Assembly: GCA_041588495.1 (NCBI GenBank)
Contig: JBFGWM010000024.1
Coordinates: 1-19,815 of the forward strand
Direction of reading: 5' to 3'
DNA from: JBFGWM01 sp041588495
GTDB lineage: Bacteria > Pseudomonadota > Gammaproteobacteria > Pseudomonadales > JBFGWM01
DNA: 19,815 bases
Shown here piece after piece: positions 9,888 through 19,500 of the stretch. How positions within the stretch are numbered: the stretch's first letter is position 1; every line of letters begins with the position of its first letter. The position numbers and the translations under genes are program-made. Under the pieces are notes generated by a model. It had not been told where the DNA came from. It did not search any database and saw nothing but the letters and a program-made list of their open reading frames with translations.

Positions 9888-10771
9888 GCGTCTTTCTCCT
9901 TGAAGAGTTCGTCGAGTTTCTGTTCGTACTCGTGGTAGCCCAGGCAGTCATACAGGTCCATGCGGGTCTGCATGGAATCGAGCAGCCCCTCCTGCGTGCC
10001 TTCCCGGCGCAATGTCTCGTATACCGAAATGGCGGCCTTGCTCATGGCGCGGAATGCGCTCAGCGGATACAGGGCCATGCGGATGCCCGCGCCACCCAGT
10101 TCCGCGGTGGTGTAGTACGGCGTGCGGCCGAACTCGGTGATGTTGGCGAGCACCGGCACCCCGACCGCGTCGACCACCTTGCGGTACATCTCGAGGTCGG
10201 TCATGGCCTCCGCGAAGATCATGTCGGCGCCAGCCTCGACACAGCGCACGCAGCGTTCGATGGCGGCGTCCAGGCCGTCCACGGCCAGCGCGTCGGTACG
10301 CGCCATGATCACGAAGGCGGGGTCCGTGCGCGCGTCAACGGCCGCGGTGATGCGGTCGACCATTTCGTCCATCGACACGATGGCCTTGTTGGGACGGTGG
10401 CCGCAGCGTTTCTGCAGGACCTGGTCCTCGATGTGCACCGCGGCCGCACCGGCGCGGATCATCTCGCGGATGGTGCGGGCGATGTTGAAGGCGCCGCCCC
10501 AGCCGGTATCGATGTCCACCAGCAACGGAAGTTCCGTCGCGGCGGTGATCCTGCGCACGTCCTCGAGCACGTTGTCGAGGCTGGTCATGCCAAGATCGGG
10601 CAGTCCGTAGGAGGCATTGGCCACCCCGGCGCCGGAAAGATAGATCGCGCGGTACCCGGCTCGCTCGGCCAGCATGGCGCAGTAGGCGTTGACGGCGCCA
10701 ACGATCTGCAGCGGGTTTTCTGCGTCCAGGGCGGCCCTGAAACGGGCGCCCGGGGAATCCGTGGATGTCAT
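9884..10771 (-). CDS. prpB: Methylisocitrate lyase PrpB
   Basis: Cleaves 2-methylisocitrate to succinate and pyruvate, the final step of the methylcitrate cycle. The 295 residues match the family (E. coli PrpB is 296). Active-site features are the signature KRCGH at residues 121-125 with catalytic Cys123, the metal-binding Asp86/Asp88 in LLVDIDTGWGG, and HIEDQ at 113-117. YLSGAGVANASYGLPDLGM and ANITEFGRTPYYT are also typical. It is first in the prpBCD operon and overlaps prpC by 4 bases. The ATG at 10771 has only a distant AGGA. The 106-base gap upstream is the likely site of the operon promoter. No prpR-type regulator is encoded nearby. Confidence 0.97.
   Translation of the reverse strand: MTSTDSPGARFRAALDAENPLQIVGAVNAYCAMLAERAGYRAIYLSGAGVANASYGLPDLGMTSLDNVLEDVRRITAATELPLLVDIDTGWGGAFNIARTIREMIRAGAAAVHIEDQVLQKRCGHRPNKAIVSMDEMVDRITAAVDARTDPAFVIMARTDALAVDGLDAAIERCVRCVEAGADMIFAEAMTDLEMYRKVVDAVGVPVLANITEFGRTPYYTTAELGGAGIRMALYPLSAFRAMSKAAISVYETLRREGTQEGLLDSMQTRMDLYDCLGYHEYEQKLDELFKEKDA
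9896..9901 (-). promoter_or_regulatory. Ribosome binding site of prpC inside prpB
   Basis: AAGGAG on the minus strand is placed 8 bases before the prpC ATG, within the last codons of prpB. Together with the ATGA overlap it indicates coupled translation. Confidence 0.6.
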
Positions 10772-10830
10772 CTGGATACCGGTTTCCTGGCAATGTTGTT
10801 CGGGTCACGGCGGCGCCGCGGCGGGAAAGT

Positions 10831-10859
10831 ACTGTAACCAACCGGCCCGCGCCTGTACA
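10831..10859 (-). promoter_or_regulatory. Weak candidate sigma-70-type promoter upstream of prpB
   Basis: On the minus strand, TGTACA (10859-10854) and TACAGT (10836-10831) are separated by exactly 17 bases. Each matches four of six consensus positions for -35 and -10. The -35 element lies in the palindrome CTGTACAG, which could equally be part of a regulator site. It is the best promoter-like pair I see in the gap between the hydrolase stop and prpB, but the match is modest. Confidence 0.25.
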
Positions 10860-10877
10860 GGGTGGAACCCCGCCTGT

Positions 10878-11750
10878 TCAGGTGGCGGCGGCGTCCATGA
10901 TCGCCGCGATGCGGTCCGGTTTCTGGAACGGCAGGGCGTGATCGGCCCCGGGGATGACGTGGCAGTTCCAATCCTCGCGGCAGCTGGCGAGATAGGCGTG
11001 AAAGGCCAGCAGGCGGGGGTTCGAACGTTCACCGGCAAAACACTCGACCCGCGCCTGGGCGTCGATCAGGGCGGCGCGGTCCACCTGGTGCACCGCGCGG
11101 GTCACGCAGTCGAGGGCATTGGCAAAACCCAGGGGGCGGTTGGCGAGGCGTTCGACGGTCGCCGACTCGCTGCGCGGCGCGCGGGTCCGCCGCGGCGAGA
11201 CGAGGTCCAGGAAAGCGCGGATGGCGTCGCGCACGGCCTCCGGCGACACGCCGGGCTGGCGCAGGATGCGCACGATTTCCGAATAATGCTCGCGCAGCGC
11301 GGTGAGTTCGTGGATCGACTCGCGATCAAGCAACGCGGGTTCGAGCAGAAACGTGCGGCCGACCCGCTCTCCGAGTTCCTGGCGCAGGAGCATCGCGATC
11401 ATGCCGCCAAAGGAATACCCGGCGAGATCGAACCGGTCCCAGCCCTGGGCGTGCAGCACCGCACCGAGGTCCCCGAGCACCTCCTCGTGGGTGAACGGCG
11501 GGTCGTCGTCCAGGGGATGCCGGGTCCGGCCGGTTCCGCGCAGGTCGGGCACCAGGATTTCCGCCCACCCCGAAAGGCGACGCATGATGAGGCCCCAGGT
11601 CAGGTCGCCACCCACGCCGGAGCCGTGCAACATGAGCAGGCGCGCAGCCCCCGCTTTCCCGGTTCGGTAAAGACGATAATGCACGCGCTGGTCCGGGGCC
11701 TGGACCTCGAAGGTGAACAACTGCGGACGGGCGATGCCTGGCTCACTCAC
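10878..11750 (-). CDS. Alpha/beta-fold hydrolase
   Basis: A 290-residue cytoplasmic hydrolase of the alpha/beta fold. The oxyanion-hole region LHGSGVGGDLTW is at residues 41-52, VPDLRGTGRTRHP at 67-79, the nucleophile elbow GYSFGG with Ser113, and the catalytic histidine is probably His271 (GADHALPF). The acid residue is not clear. The substrate cannot be told from sequence. The start appears to be GTG at 11750 (MSEPGIARPQ), since the first internal Met is at residue 40 within the fold; no good ribosome site is visible, so the exact start is uncertain. It lies 33 bases downstream of the second retention-module-like gene and 106 bases upstream of prpB, so it could belong to either group. There is no positive link to propionate metabolism. 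Confidence 0.88.
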   Translation of the reverse strand: MSEPGIARPQLFTFEVQAPDQRVHYRLYRTGKAGAARLLMLHGSGVGGDLTWGLIMRRLSGWAEILVPDLRGTGRTRHPLDDDPPFTHEEVLGDLGAVLHAQGWDRFDLAGYSFGGMIAMLLRQELGERVGRTFLLEPALLDRESIHELTALREHYSEIVRILRQPGVSPEAVRDAIRAFLDLVSPRRTRAPRSESATVERLANRPLGFANALDCVTRAVHQVDRAALIDAQARVECFAGERSNPRLLAFHAYLASCREDWNCHVIPGADHALPFQKPDRIAAIMDAAAT

Positions 11751-11783
11751 GACGCGGGGATGCCACGATGCAGCCGGCGGAAC

Positions 11784-12320
11784 TCAGGAAATCCAGGCGG
11801 CGTGGGCCGCGCCTTCATCATCGGGGACGGCGGCAACCGCCTGGGCATCGAGGCCTGCGAGTACGCCGCCCAGGCCGTAGTACCAACCGGGGAGGTCCTC
11901 GCTGTGCCAGTTGAGGGGAAACTCACCGCCGTTCGCGGCCATCGGGTGGGTCGCGCTGCCGTTGTCCGGGTCGAGCCACGCCCGCAGGTCATTGGCAGCG
12001 TCTTCCTCAAGTACATCGCGAACGTTCAACACGCTGTATTCCGCGATCCCCGGGACTTCGGATGACGCCAGCGCGGAATCGTCGAAATCCAGGGCCAGGC
12101 TCTCGCCCGCCGACACCTGGCGCCGACTGCCGTCCAGGAGAGTGATCTCGACACTGCCCTCGCCGGGAATCCGCACGATGTCGCCATTGCGGAGTTCGTC
12201 GCCGACATGAAGAAAACGGGTCAGGCCCTCCGGGCCATCGACCACGGCAATGCCCATCAGGATCGACACGATCCCGATCGTCGAGTTGTTGATGATCTGT
12301 TGCTGTACGCGAGCCGACAT
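11784..12320 (-). CDS. Small protein with LapA-type retention-module-like N-terminus and one stray repeat-like segment
   Basis: A 178-residue protein. Residues about 15-80 (GIVSILMGIAVVDGPEGLTR, then HVGDELRNGDIVRIPGEGSV, then ITLLDGSRRQVSAGESLAL) follow the pattern of the retention module at the N-terminus of LapA-type RTX adhesins: short strands, a 'GD.l..GD.v' turn, and a 'v.l.dG.....g' strand pair. The middle is acidic and the C-terminal part aromatic (PLNWHSEDLPGWYYGLGG). Residues 150-170 (LGGVLAGLDAQAVAAVPDDE) closely resemble the 24-residue unit of the giant protein upstream. The ATG at 12320 lies one codon after the TGA of the preceding gene and in the same frame, so translation is coupled or the two are a split gene. 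No type I secretion signal or RTX repeat is present. Function is inferred only. Confidence 0.72.
   Translation of the reverse strand: MSARVQQQIINNSTIGIVSILMGIAVVDGPEGLTRFLHVGDELRNGDIVRIPGEGSVEITLLDGSRRQVSAGESLALDFDDSALASSEVPGIAEYSVLNVRDVLEEDAANDLRAWLDPDNGSATHPMAANGGEFPLNWHSEDLPGWYYGLGGVLAGLDAQAVAAVPDDEGAAHAAWIS
11811..11873 (-). repeat. Single copy resembling the giant protein's 24-residue unit
   Basis: Near the C-terminus of the 178-residue protein, GVLAGLDAQAVAAVPDDE aligns with units of the giant protein such as GVIAGLDAVARGLPRDEE, sharing the GV-AGLDA core and the Pro-x-Asp/Glu end. One short match could be chance, but the genes are neighbours on the same strand. Confidence 0.4.
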
Positions 12321-12323
12321 GCC

Positions 12324-13397
12324 TCACCCGTAATCGGGTTCGTATCCAGCGATACCGGTGCGCAGCCAGGCGTGGTCGCCATTCCAGGGCCCGCTTTCCG
12401 GATCCCCTGAATTCCACCATATCGAAGATTCCCCGGGTGCGGAAGCATCGCCTCCGCGCACGGTGACCCGGGTCCGGGCGCCATCCTGGTCGAGGGTCAA
12501 CACGCCGGACAGGTTCTCCTCGGTGACCGATTCCAGGACCGTGGCCAGGGACAGCACCTCCTCGTGGGCCATGTCCGCGGCGGACTCGGCCACGGACTGG
12601 AGTGCGGCCTGGGCGAGCGATTCCGCGGATTCCTCGTCAAACAGCACGCGGTCGACCGGGGCCAGTCCGCGCAGGCCGCCGGGAATCTCGGCCGCGAGAC
12701 GCCCGAGAACCGTGGCTTCACCGCCGCGGAGGGCTGCCAGCAGTGGCTCGAAGAACTCGCTCAACCCGTTCTCATCTTTGAACAGGAGATCCACCGGTGA
12801 CTCGGGACCGAGCATTCCACGCACCTTGTGCGCGGCCGCCTCCAGCATCTCGATTGCGCCGTCGCCATCCTCCCCCTGCTCCACGCGGGACAGGGTACGG
12901 GTCAGTTCCAGGGCTTCCTGCAGCACGCCGAGCAGTTCGCCGGCGGTGATGTCCCCGGCGAAAGGGTCCGGCGCCGCGGCCGAACTCAGGACGGCGAGGT
13001 CCGGCGCCGCCACCGGGGCGGTCTGCCAGTCGGCAAGGAGTTCTGAGACCAGGCCGGGCGCACGGCCATCGGCAAGGAACAGGGATTCGCGGGCCGCGTG
13101 GGAGTCGAGATTGCCGGCCTCGATACCACCGTGAACCGGCAGGGCCAAGCTGGCTTCCGCATGGGTCTCTCCAGGCCCCGCGCCGGCGATCCAGCGCTGT
13201 TCCGGTCCGACACTTTGCAGCGCGTGACCGGGTCCGGTTCCCGCCATTGCCAGCAACACCGCGCCGGCCGGGCCGGTCACCACAGCTTCACCCGGGTAGA
13301 CGGGCTCTCCCTCCGACAGGGCACGACCGCCCCCACCCGGGGCAACCGCTTGCGCGGCCCCGGCGAGGGAAACGACTGTAGCTGCAATTTCGGTCAT
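12324..13397 (-). CDS. Retention-module-like protein with helical body
   Basis: A 357-residue protein from the ATG at 13397 (a TTG at 13412 would add five residues). The first 70 residues (TEIAATVVSLAGAAQAVAPG, ALSEGEPVYPGEAVVTGPAG, AVLLAMAGTGPGHAL) match the general pattern of a LapA-type retention module. No clear LapG-type cleavage motif (TAAG or PAAG) follows. The rest is acidic and mostly helical (about residues 140-300), rich in Ala, Glu and Leu, with LLAALRGGEATVLGRLAAEIPGGL somewhat like the neighbouring repeats. It ends in an aromatic, Gly-rich tail (SSIWWNSGDPESGPWNGD). It lies 147 bases after the giant gene and directly before the 178-residue gene in the same frame. I do not recognise the full-length family; secretion or a scaffold role for the giant protein is inference. 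Confidence 0.72.
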   Translation of the reverse strand: MTEIAATVVSLAGAAQAVAPGGGGRALSEGEPVYPGEAVVTGPAGAVLLAMAGTGPGHALQSVGPEQRWIAGAGPGETHAEASLALPVHGGIEAGNLDSHAARESLFLADGRAPGLVSELLADWQTAPVAAPDLAVLSSAAAPDPFAGDITAGELLGVLQEALELTRTLSRVEQGEDGDGAIEMLEAAAHKVRGMLGPESPVDLLFKDENGLSEFFEPLLAALRGGEATVLGRLAAEIPGGLRGLAPVDRVLFDEESAESLAQAALQSVAESAADMAHEEVLSLATVLESVTEENLSGVLTLDQDGARTRVTVRGGDASAPGESSIWWNSGDPESGPWNGDHAWLRTGIAGYEPDYG

Positions 13398-13495
13398 CGT
13401 TGCGCCAGCCAACGTCCAGATTCATCGCGAACCCGTCGCCAGGACAGGTGTTCGCGCCACGCTGACCAATGTAGACGAGGAAGACAACGGAAACG

Positions 13496-13515
13496 CCTAA
13501 CTAAAGTTGGGTTTT
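13496..13515. terminator. Weak stem-loop in the gap after the giant gene
   Basis: CCTAAC-TAAA-GTTGGG can form a 6-pair stem (one G-U) followed on the plus strand by TTTT. The genes here are on the minus strand, where the loop is followed only by CGTTTCC, so it is a poor terminator for the giant gene. It lies 29 bases after that gene's stop. The rest of 13398-13544 shows no convincing promoter. Confidence 0.2.
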
Positions 13516-13544
13516 CCCGTCCAAGCCCCGGTCAGGCGCTTTCC

Positions 13545-16500
13545 TCAGGTCGCCCTCGCGATATCAAGATTTTGTTTCTGAAGGAGTTTTTCAATAATCT
13601 CCTGGTCACTGAGGCGTTTCCCGTCGTCGTCGTGGGTCAGGTCGACCTTTTCCAGAACGATCTTGTGATCCGCGATGAAGGTGTCGGCCTTGCCGTCGCC
13701 CGAGCGGTCCTCCTCGTGACCGATGAGCATTTCCGTGTGCTCACCCTGGGTGCGGAAGCGCAGGTAGCGCCCCAGGGTCTCCGCGGAGGTGTCCGGGCCG
13801 GCATCCAGGCCCTCGTTCAGCAGCAGGGCATGGATCTCGATCACGTCACCCTCGTGGCTGGAATCCGCCACCTGGAAGTCGTGGATCACGTCGGTGGATG
13901 CGGTCGCATCCAGGTGGTACACGGCGTGATCGTGAGCGGGTCCACCCCAGAAATGGTTGATCCCGCCCTTGTTGGTTTCCAGCATGTTGTCCAGCTCGAT
14001 ATTGAGTTGCGCATCGCGCACCTCGGCCTCGCGGCGCGACGCCTCGACCTCAGCCAGTTCGCCGGGATCAAGGGGCAACGGCACGACCTCGTGCTCTTCG
14101 TCCTCCTCCTCCTCGGCCTCGGCAGCGGCTTTAGCCTCCGCCTCCGCGCGTTCGCGGGCCTCCTCCTCGGCTAGACGGGCGGCCTCTTCCTCGGCCTTAC
14201 GCTCACGTTCGGCCTTGCGCGCCTCGGCGGCTTCCCGTTCGGCACGCAGCCGCTCCTCTTCCTCGAGGCGTTCGGCTTCGGCCTCCTCCAGCGCACGTGC
14301 CGCTGCCTCACCGGCAAGCCGCTCGCGCTCTGCTTCCGCTTCCCGCTCGGCTTCTGCCTCCGCTTCTGCCTCCGCTTCCGCCTGGGCGGCCGCCTCGGCA
14401 GCCTCGCGTTCCTTCTCTTCCGCCGCAAGGCGCTCTTCCTCGGCAGCCCGGGCAGCCTCTTCCTCTTCTTGCCGGACCTTCTCCGCCGCCTTGCGCTCTT
14501 CCTCGGCAATCCGTTCCGCCTCGGCCTCCGCCGCCAGGCGCGCCTCTTCCTCCGCCTTGCGCGCGGCTTCCTCTTCCTCGGCCTTCCGGGCCGCGGCCTG
14601 CTCCGCCTCGCGCTGCAGTTCGGCCGCAGCATCTTTCAGCGCCGTACGCACTTCCTTGGCTTTCAGCGCGTCCCCTTCGGGTTGCAACTGGGAAATGACG
14701 CCGGTCATGAAATCGGTACGCACAACGTCCTCGGGCAGCCGCTCGTTGACATCCTTGTGCGCGGTCAGCACACCGGCCAGTGTGGCGGACACCGACTGCC
14801 GGCCCTGGCCGGCACCCGAGTCACGCAGGCTGCGACACACCAGGGACAGTATTTCGCGGGCCGGGTTGCTACCGGGTTCGATGTCGGCGCGGGTACCGGC
14901 CTCGCGCCAGCCGGAAACTGCTCCGGCAACCACCTCGGGGAGGTCGGACGCGGCCAGGATGCCGGCCTTCTGCAGATCGAGCGCATCGGCGATCACCGGT
15001 TCGGTGCGCTCCGGCCGTGCCTGCCCGGGAACCTCGGCCAGCATGTCGATCATCTCGCCCACGATCGACAGGTCGCTGCCCAGGCTGCCCGCCCCATCGA
15101 GTTGGCGGATCACCTGCTCGGCGATCGCGGCGACCTTCTTGCGCGCCGGACCGTCGCTGGCTGCCGCGAACCGCTCGAACAGGCATTCATACAGGGGCCC
15201 GTCGCTGCGTCCCACCTTGTCCATCACCGCCAGGGCCGAGCCGGTCGCCGCGGCGACGCCTTCAGCTTCAAGGTCGGCGGCCGTATCCGACATCGCCGCG
15301 GTGAGAGCCATGACCAGCACGGCTTCTCCCGCGTCCGGCCCGCGTACTTCCCGGACCGCGGGAATCACGCTGTCCGCGTGATGTAGCGCGGTAAGGAAAT
15401 TCTCGATGTTGCCGGTCGCCTGCACGGCCTGCACAACGGCGCGACCGACGACCGCGGCCGCGGCCGCCGTATCGCCGGCCGCATGGCGGGCCGCCGCGAA
15501 CTCGACGAATTCACGGGTCTGGGCATCACTCAGGCCGCAGGGCAGTGCGTCGGACTCGAGAACGATGCGGGTCACCGCGCCGGCGGCGTCCGCATCCGGC
15601 AGCCCGTTCTCCGATGCCGGCAGTACCTGCAACACGTTACGCGTGATGCGCCGCAGCGAATCCAGGTGCACCTCCGCGGAATGTCCGGCGGTGGCCGGCA
15701 GCAGACTCGCAAGCATCTCCTCCACGGCTTCCGGACCGGAAACCTGGCGTCCGTCGGATTGCGCGTGATCGAGGACGGTGCGCAGCACCGCCTGCAGGGT
15801 CGCCGAGGTGGGCAACTGCTCCCGGGACAGTCGCGACAGCGCGCCCTTGAGCATCTGCTGCATGACGTCCGGGTGGTTCAGACGGCGATCAGCCGCCCGC
15901 AGGCCGCTGAGTACGCCCTGCAGCGCCTTGGTGATTGCCCCGGAATCCAGTTGTGCGCCCTCCGGCACCTCACCGAGAACACCGCGTACCACGCTTTGCA
16001 GGATTTGCGGCGGCGGCAGGGCATCCGCCAGGGGCAGGCCCTTCAATACGGCTTTCACCACGTGCTGGAACACTTCGGGTTGCGGGGTTCCATGGCGTGC
16101 GAGCCCGCCGCCCAGCACACCCTGGATGAGGTGTTGCAGGATCACCGGTTCCGGCAACCGGTCCGCGCCCAGGCGCAGGCCGCCGATCACGCCGTTGACC
16201 ACGTTGCGGATGCACTCGTGGCTCGCCTTCGGAGAAAGCCCGCCATGCAGCATGCCCTGGACCAGGGTCTGCACCAGCGCGGGATCCTCCGCAGCCGGGG
16301 TGTCGCCTCCCATACCGGTCAGGGTCCCGGCCAGGGAATCGGAGATCACGGAGGGCACCGGCAACGGCATGAAGCCGTCCACCAGGTTCAGGCCGGCGGC
16401 CTGGACGCCCTGCACGGCCGCCTCCAGCCATGCGCCCTGGGGAGTCGTCCCCTGTTCCGCCGCCCAGCCCCGCAGCACGCCCTGCAGACCGGCCGCGATG

Positions 16501-19500
16501 GCGTCCTCGCGAACCACGCCCAGCCCGGTCAACGGGAGGCTGTCGCCGAGGATGCCGGTCACCACGCTGCGCAGCAGTTGCGGGCCGTATGCATCCTTGG
16601 GAATCGGCGGGAGACCCGCCAGAACCCCGCCCAGGGCCTGGGCGATGATGTCCGGATCGGGCAGTCCGTCCTTGCCCACCGGGATACCGTTGCCCAGGGT
16701 TCCGCGAACCAGGTTCTCGACCACGCCCGGTTGCGGCAGGGGGTTCTTGCCGACCACCCGCAAGCCGCTGGCCGGCAGACCGCTGGTAAAGCCCTCGATG
16801 GCCGCGGCAATGTGTTCCGTTTTCGGCAGTCCGTTGTCCTGCCTTTGCAGTCCGGAGCCGAGAACCGCGCCGGCAACGGTGCGCAGGAGACGCCCCTGTG
16901 GCAGGCGTTCGGATCCGGTGGGCAGGCCGCCCAGCACCCCGGCAAATGCCGTGGCGATGGCCCGCGAATTGGGCAGGCCGTCGGCGAGTACCGGCAGGCC
17001 GCCACCGAGCACGCCGAGAATCCCGCCGCGCAGCATCGGCGCCGGGGGCCAGCCCGCGGCATCCTTCGGCAGGCCCCGGATCACGCCCTTGAGCGCCGGG
17101 GAGATCGCCTCCCGCGCAGGCACACCGAGGCTGGAAACCGGCAGCCCGCCGGCAAGAATCCCGGCCACGGCCGCGGGCAGCGCGTCCTCGGTCCGGTCAC
17201 CGAATTCGGGGTCGGTCAGCAGCGCTTCCAGCACGCCGCGCGTGGCCAGTTCGACCGGTTCCGCGACCGGCACGCCATCGGTGTTCAGCGGCAGGCCGCC
17301 CGCAAGCACCCCGCGCACGGCGGCGGTCAGCAGTGCGTCGTTGATTTCGCCGCGGCCCACGCCACGCAAACCGCGCAGGATTCCTTCCAGGGCCGGGCGC
17401 ACGGTCTCGCTGCCGAACAGGCCATTGGCGTCGACCGGCAGACGGCTCCCCAACAGGCCCTGGATCAATGCCTGCAGCACGTCAGGTTCGGGAAGACCAT
17501 CCATCGGCAACGCGAGAATGATCGCGCCACTGGCCGACTCCAGGGCATCCACGTCGGGGAGTCCCCCTGCCGCGGGCCCGAGGCCACCGGCGAAGATTCC
17601 ACGCACCACCGGCTCCATCACGGCCGGTTCCGGTATCAGGCCCTCCTCCGCCGCGACGCCGGTCAGCACCGCGCGAACGACATCGGTCAGCACCGCACCC
17701 GCGGGGAGCGCGTCGTGTCCCGGACCGCCGAGACCGCCGGCAAGCACACCCCTGACCAGGTACTCGCGCATCTCCTCGGCCTGCTTGGCGTCACCACGAC
17801 TCCAGGCAACCAGGGGCAGCACGCCTTCGACCACCGTGCGGACCGTCTCTGGCGGAACGCCCTGCTCGCTGTCGGGACGCAGCCCGCCGCCGAGGACACC
17901 GCGAACGAGGTATTCCTGCCGCGGGGCATCCAGTAGCACGCCGGCGCGACCGGAAAAACCTTCGGTGGCCCCTGCGACGACGCCGAAAATCGCGTCGGAG
18001 GCCGGCACCCAGTCGGCGCCGATGGGGTCACAGGCGCCGAGGACCCCGGCAACCACGTGGGACACCACCTGCTCGTCGACCGCGGCCAGGTTGGTATTGG
18101 CCAGTCCGGCCACCACACCCTGCACCGCCGCGCTGACGGCCTGCTGGCCGGGCAGCCCGGGTTCGCCCGGTTGCAGTCCGCCACCGAGCGCGCCACGCAC
18201 CAGGATCTCGAGAACTTCCGCGCGGGGCGCCTGGCGCTCCTCGGCCGGCAGGCCCGCGACCAGCCCCTGCAGGGCCGATTTCAGCGCCGGCACCGCGGGC
18301 GCACCGGATTCCCCGGCAGCGAGGCCACCATGCAAGGTACCGCGCACCGCCGCTTCGAGTTCTTCATCACGCGGGAGGCCCCGCGCCACGGCGTCCAGAC
18401 CGGCGATCACGCCCTGGAACGCGAGTTCGATGGCCTCCGGCCCGGGCATGCCGGTCTCGGTGACCTCGAGGCCCCCACCCAGGACACCGGAGACCGCGGC
18501 CTCGAGCAACTCGATGTCCGCTGGAGCCTGGGGCAGTGAATCAATGACCCCGGCCATCACCGGGGAGATGGTCTCGGCGCCGAACAGGCCGTTGCCATCG
18601 ACCGGGATCGAGCCGCCGAGTACCGCCGCGGTGACCCGTTCCACGATCGACGGGTCAGCGTCCGATCCGGACGGCAACGCATCAAGCACACCGCGCAATG
18701 CCGTGTGCACGGTAGGCGTCTGGAAGATGCCGCCCTTGCCACGCGGCATTGCGCCACCAAAGACACCACGGACCACGGCCGGCAGGAGTTCCCGCTCGGG
18801 CACGCCATCCTTGCCGCAGGCACCGTCGGGCAGGCCGGCGAGCACCGCGCGCAGCGCGTTGGCGCTGATCTGGGGCTCGGGCACCTGGTGGACGCCGCGC
18901 GGGAGGTTGCCGAGCACACCCATGATGGCATGGGTCAGGGTCGCCGGTTCCGGCAGGCCCCGGTCGTCCGCGGGGAGCGCAGCCAGTGCGCCGCGCAGGG
19001 CCGCGGTCACCGCACCCGCCGCCAGGCGGCCGGATGCGTCGGGTTGCAGGCCACCACCCAACAGGCCCTGGGTGACTGCGATCAGCAGGGGCGCGGGTGG
19101 TACCGAGCCCTCGGCGACGCCCAGCCCGCCCATGACCTCGGTGAGCATGACCTCGGCGCCTTCCGACCCCGGAGCGCCACCGACGTCGATGCCGCCTCGC
19201 AGCATCCCGGTGACAACCGCCTGCGCGGCGAGGGGATGCATGCGGGCGCCGTCACCGTCAGCCAGTACACTGGTGGCGGCTTCCATGAAAATGCGTACCG
19301 CCTTGCCATCCGGCGACCCGGCGGCGTCGGCCAGGGGCGCGCCGAGCACGCCCTGGGTCACGGTGCGGATGTCCAGGGGACGCGGTTCGCCGCGTACCGC
19401 ATCGGGGAGTGCCTTGAACACGCCGCCGAGCACGGCCTCGATCTTGTCGACCTGGAAGTGCTGCGGGTGGTGGCGCAGGCCGTCACTGAGCATGCCTTCC

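Noticed and set aside
12324..13397. LapG-type cleavage site (TAAG or PAAG) after the retention-like module
   Set aside because: I found no such motif at the expected place in either small protein, so periplasmic release by a LapG protease is not claimed.
13957..15381. Ser/Ala/Arg-rich open frame opposite the coiled coil
   Set aside because: A low-complexity antisense product of the Glu/Ala/Arg coding region.
15483..17936. 817-residue open frame on the plus strand opposite the repeat array
   Set aside because: His/Gln/Arg-rich shadow of the repeats in another frame; the apparent periodicity is inherited from the minus-strand coding repeats.
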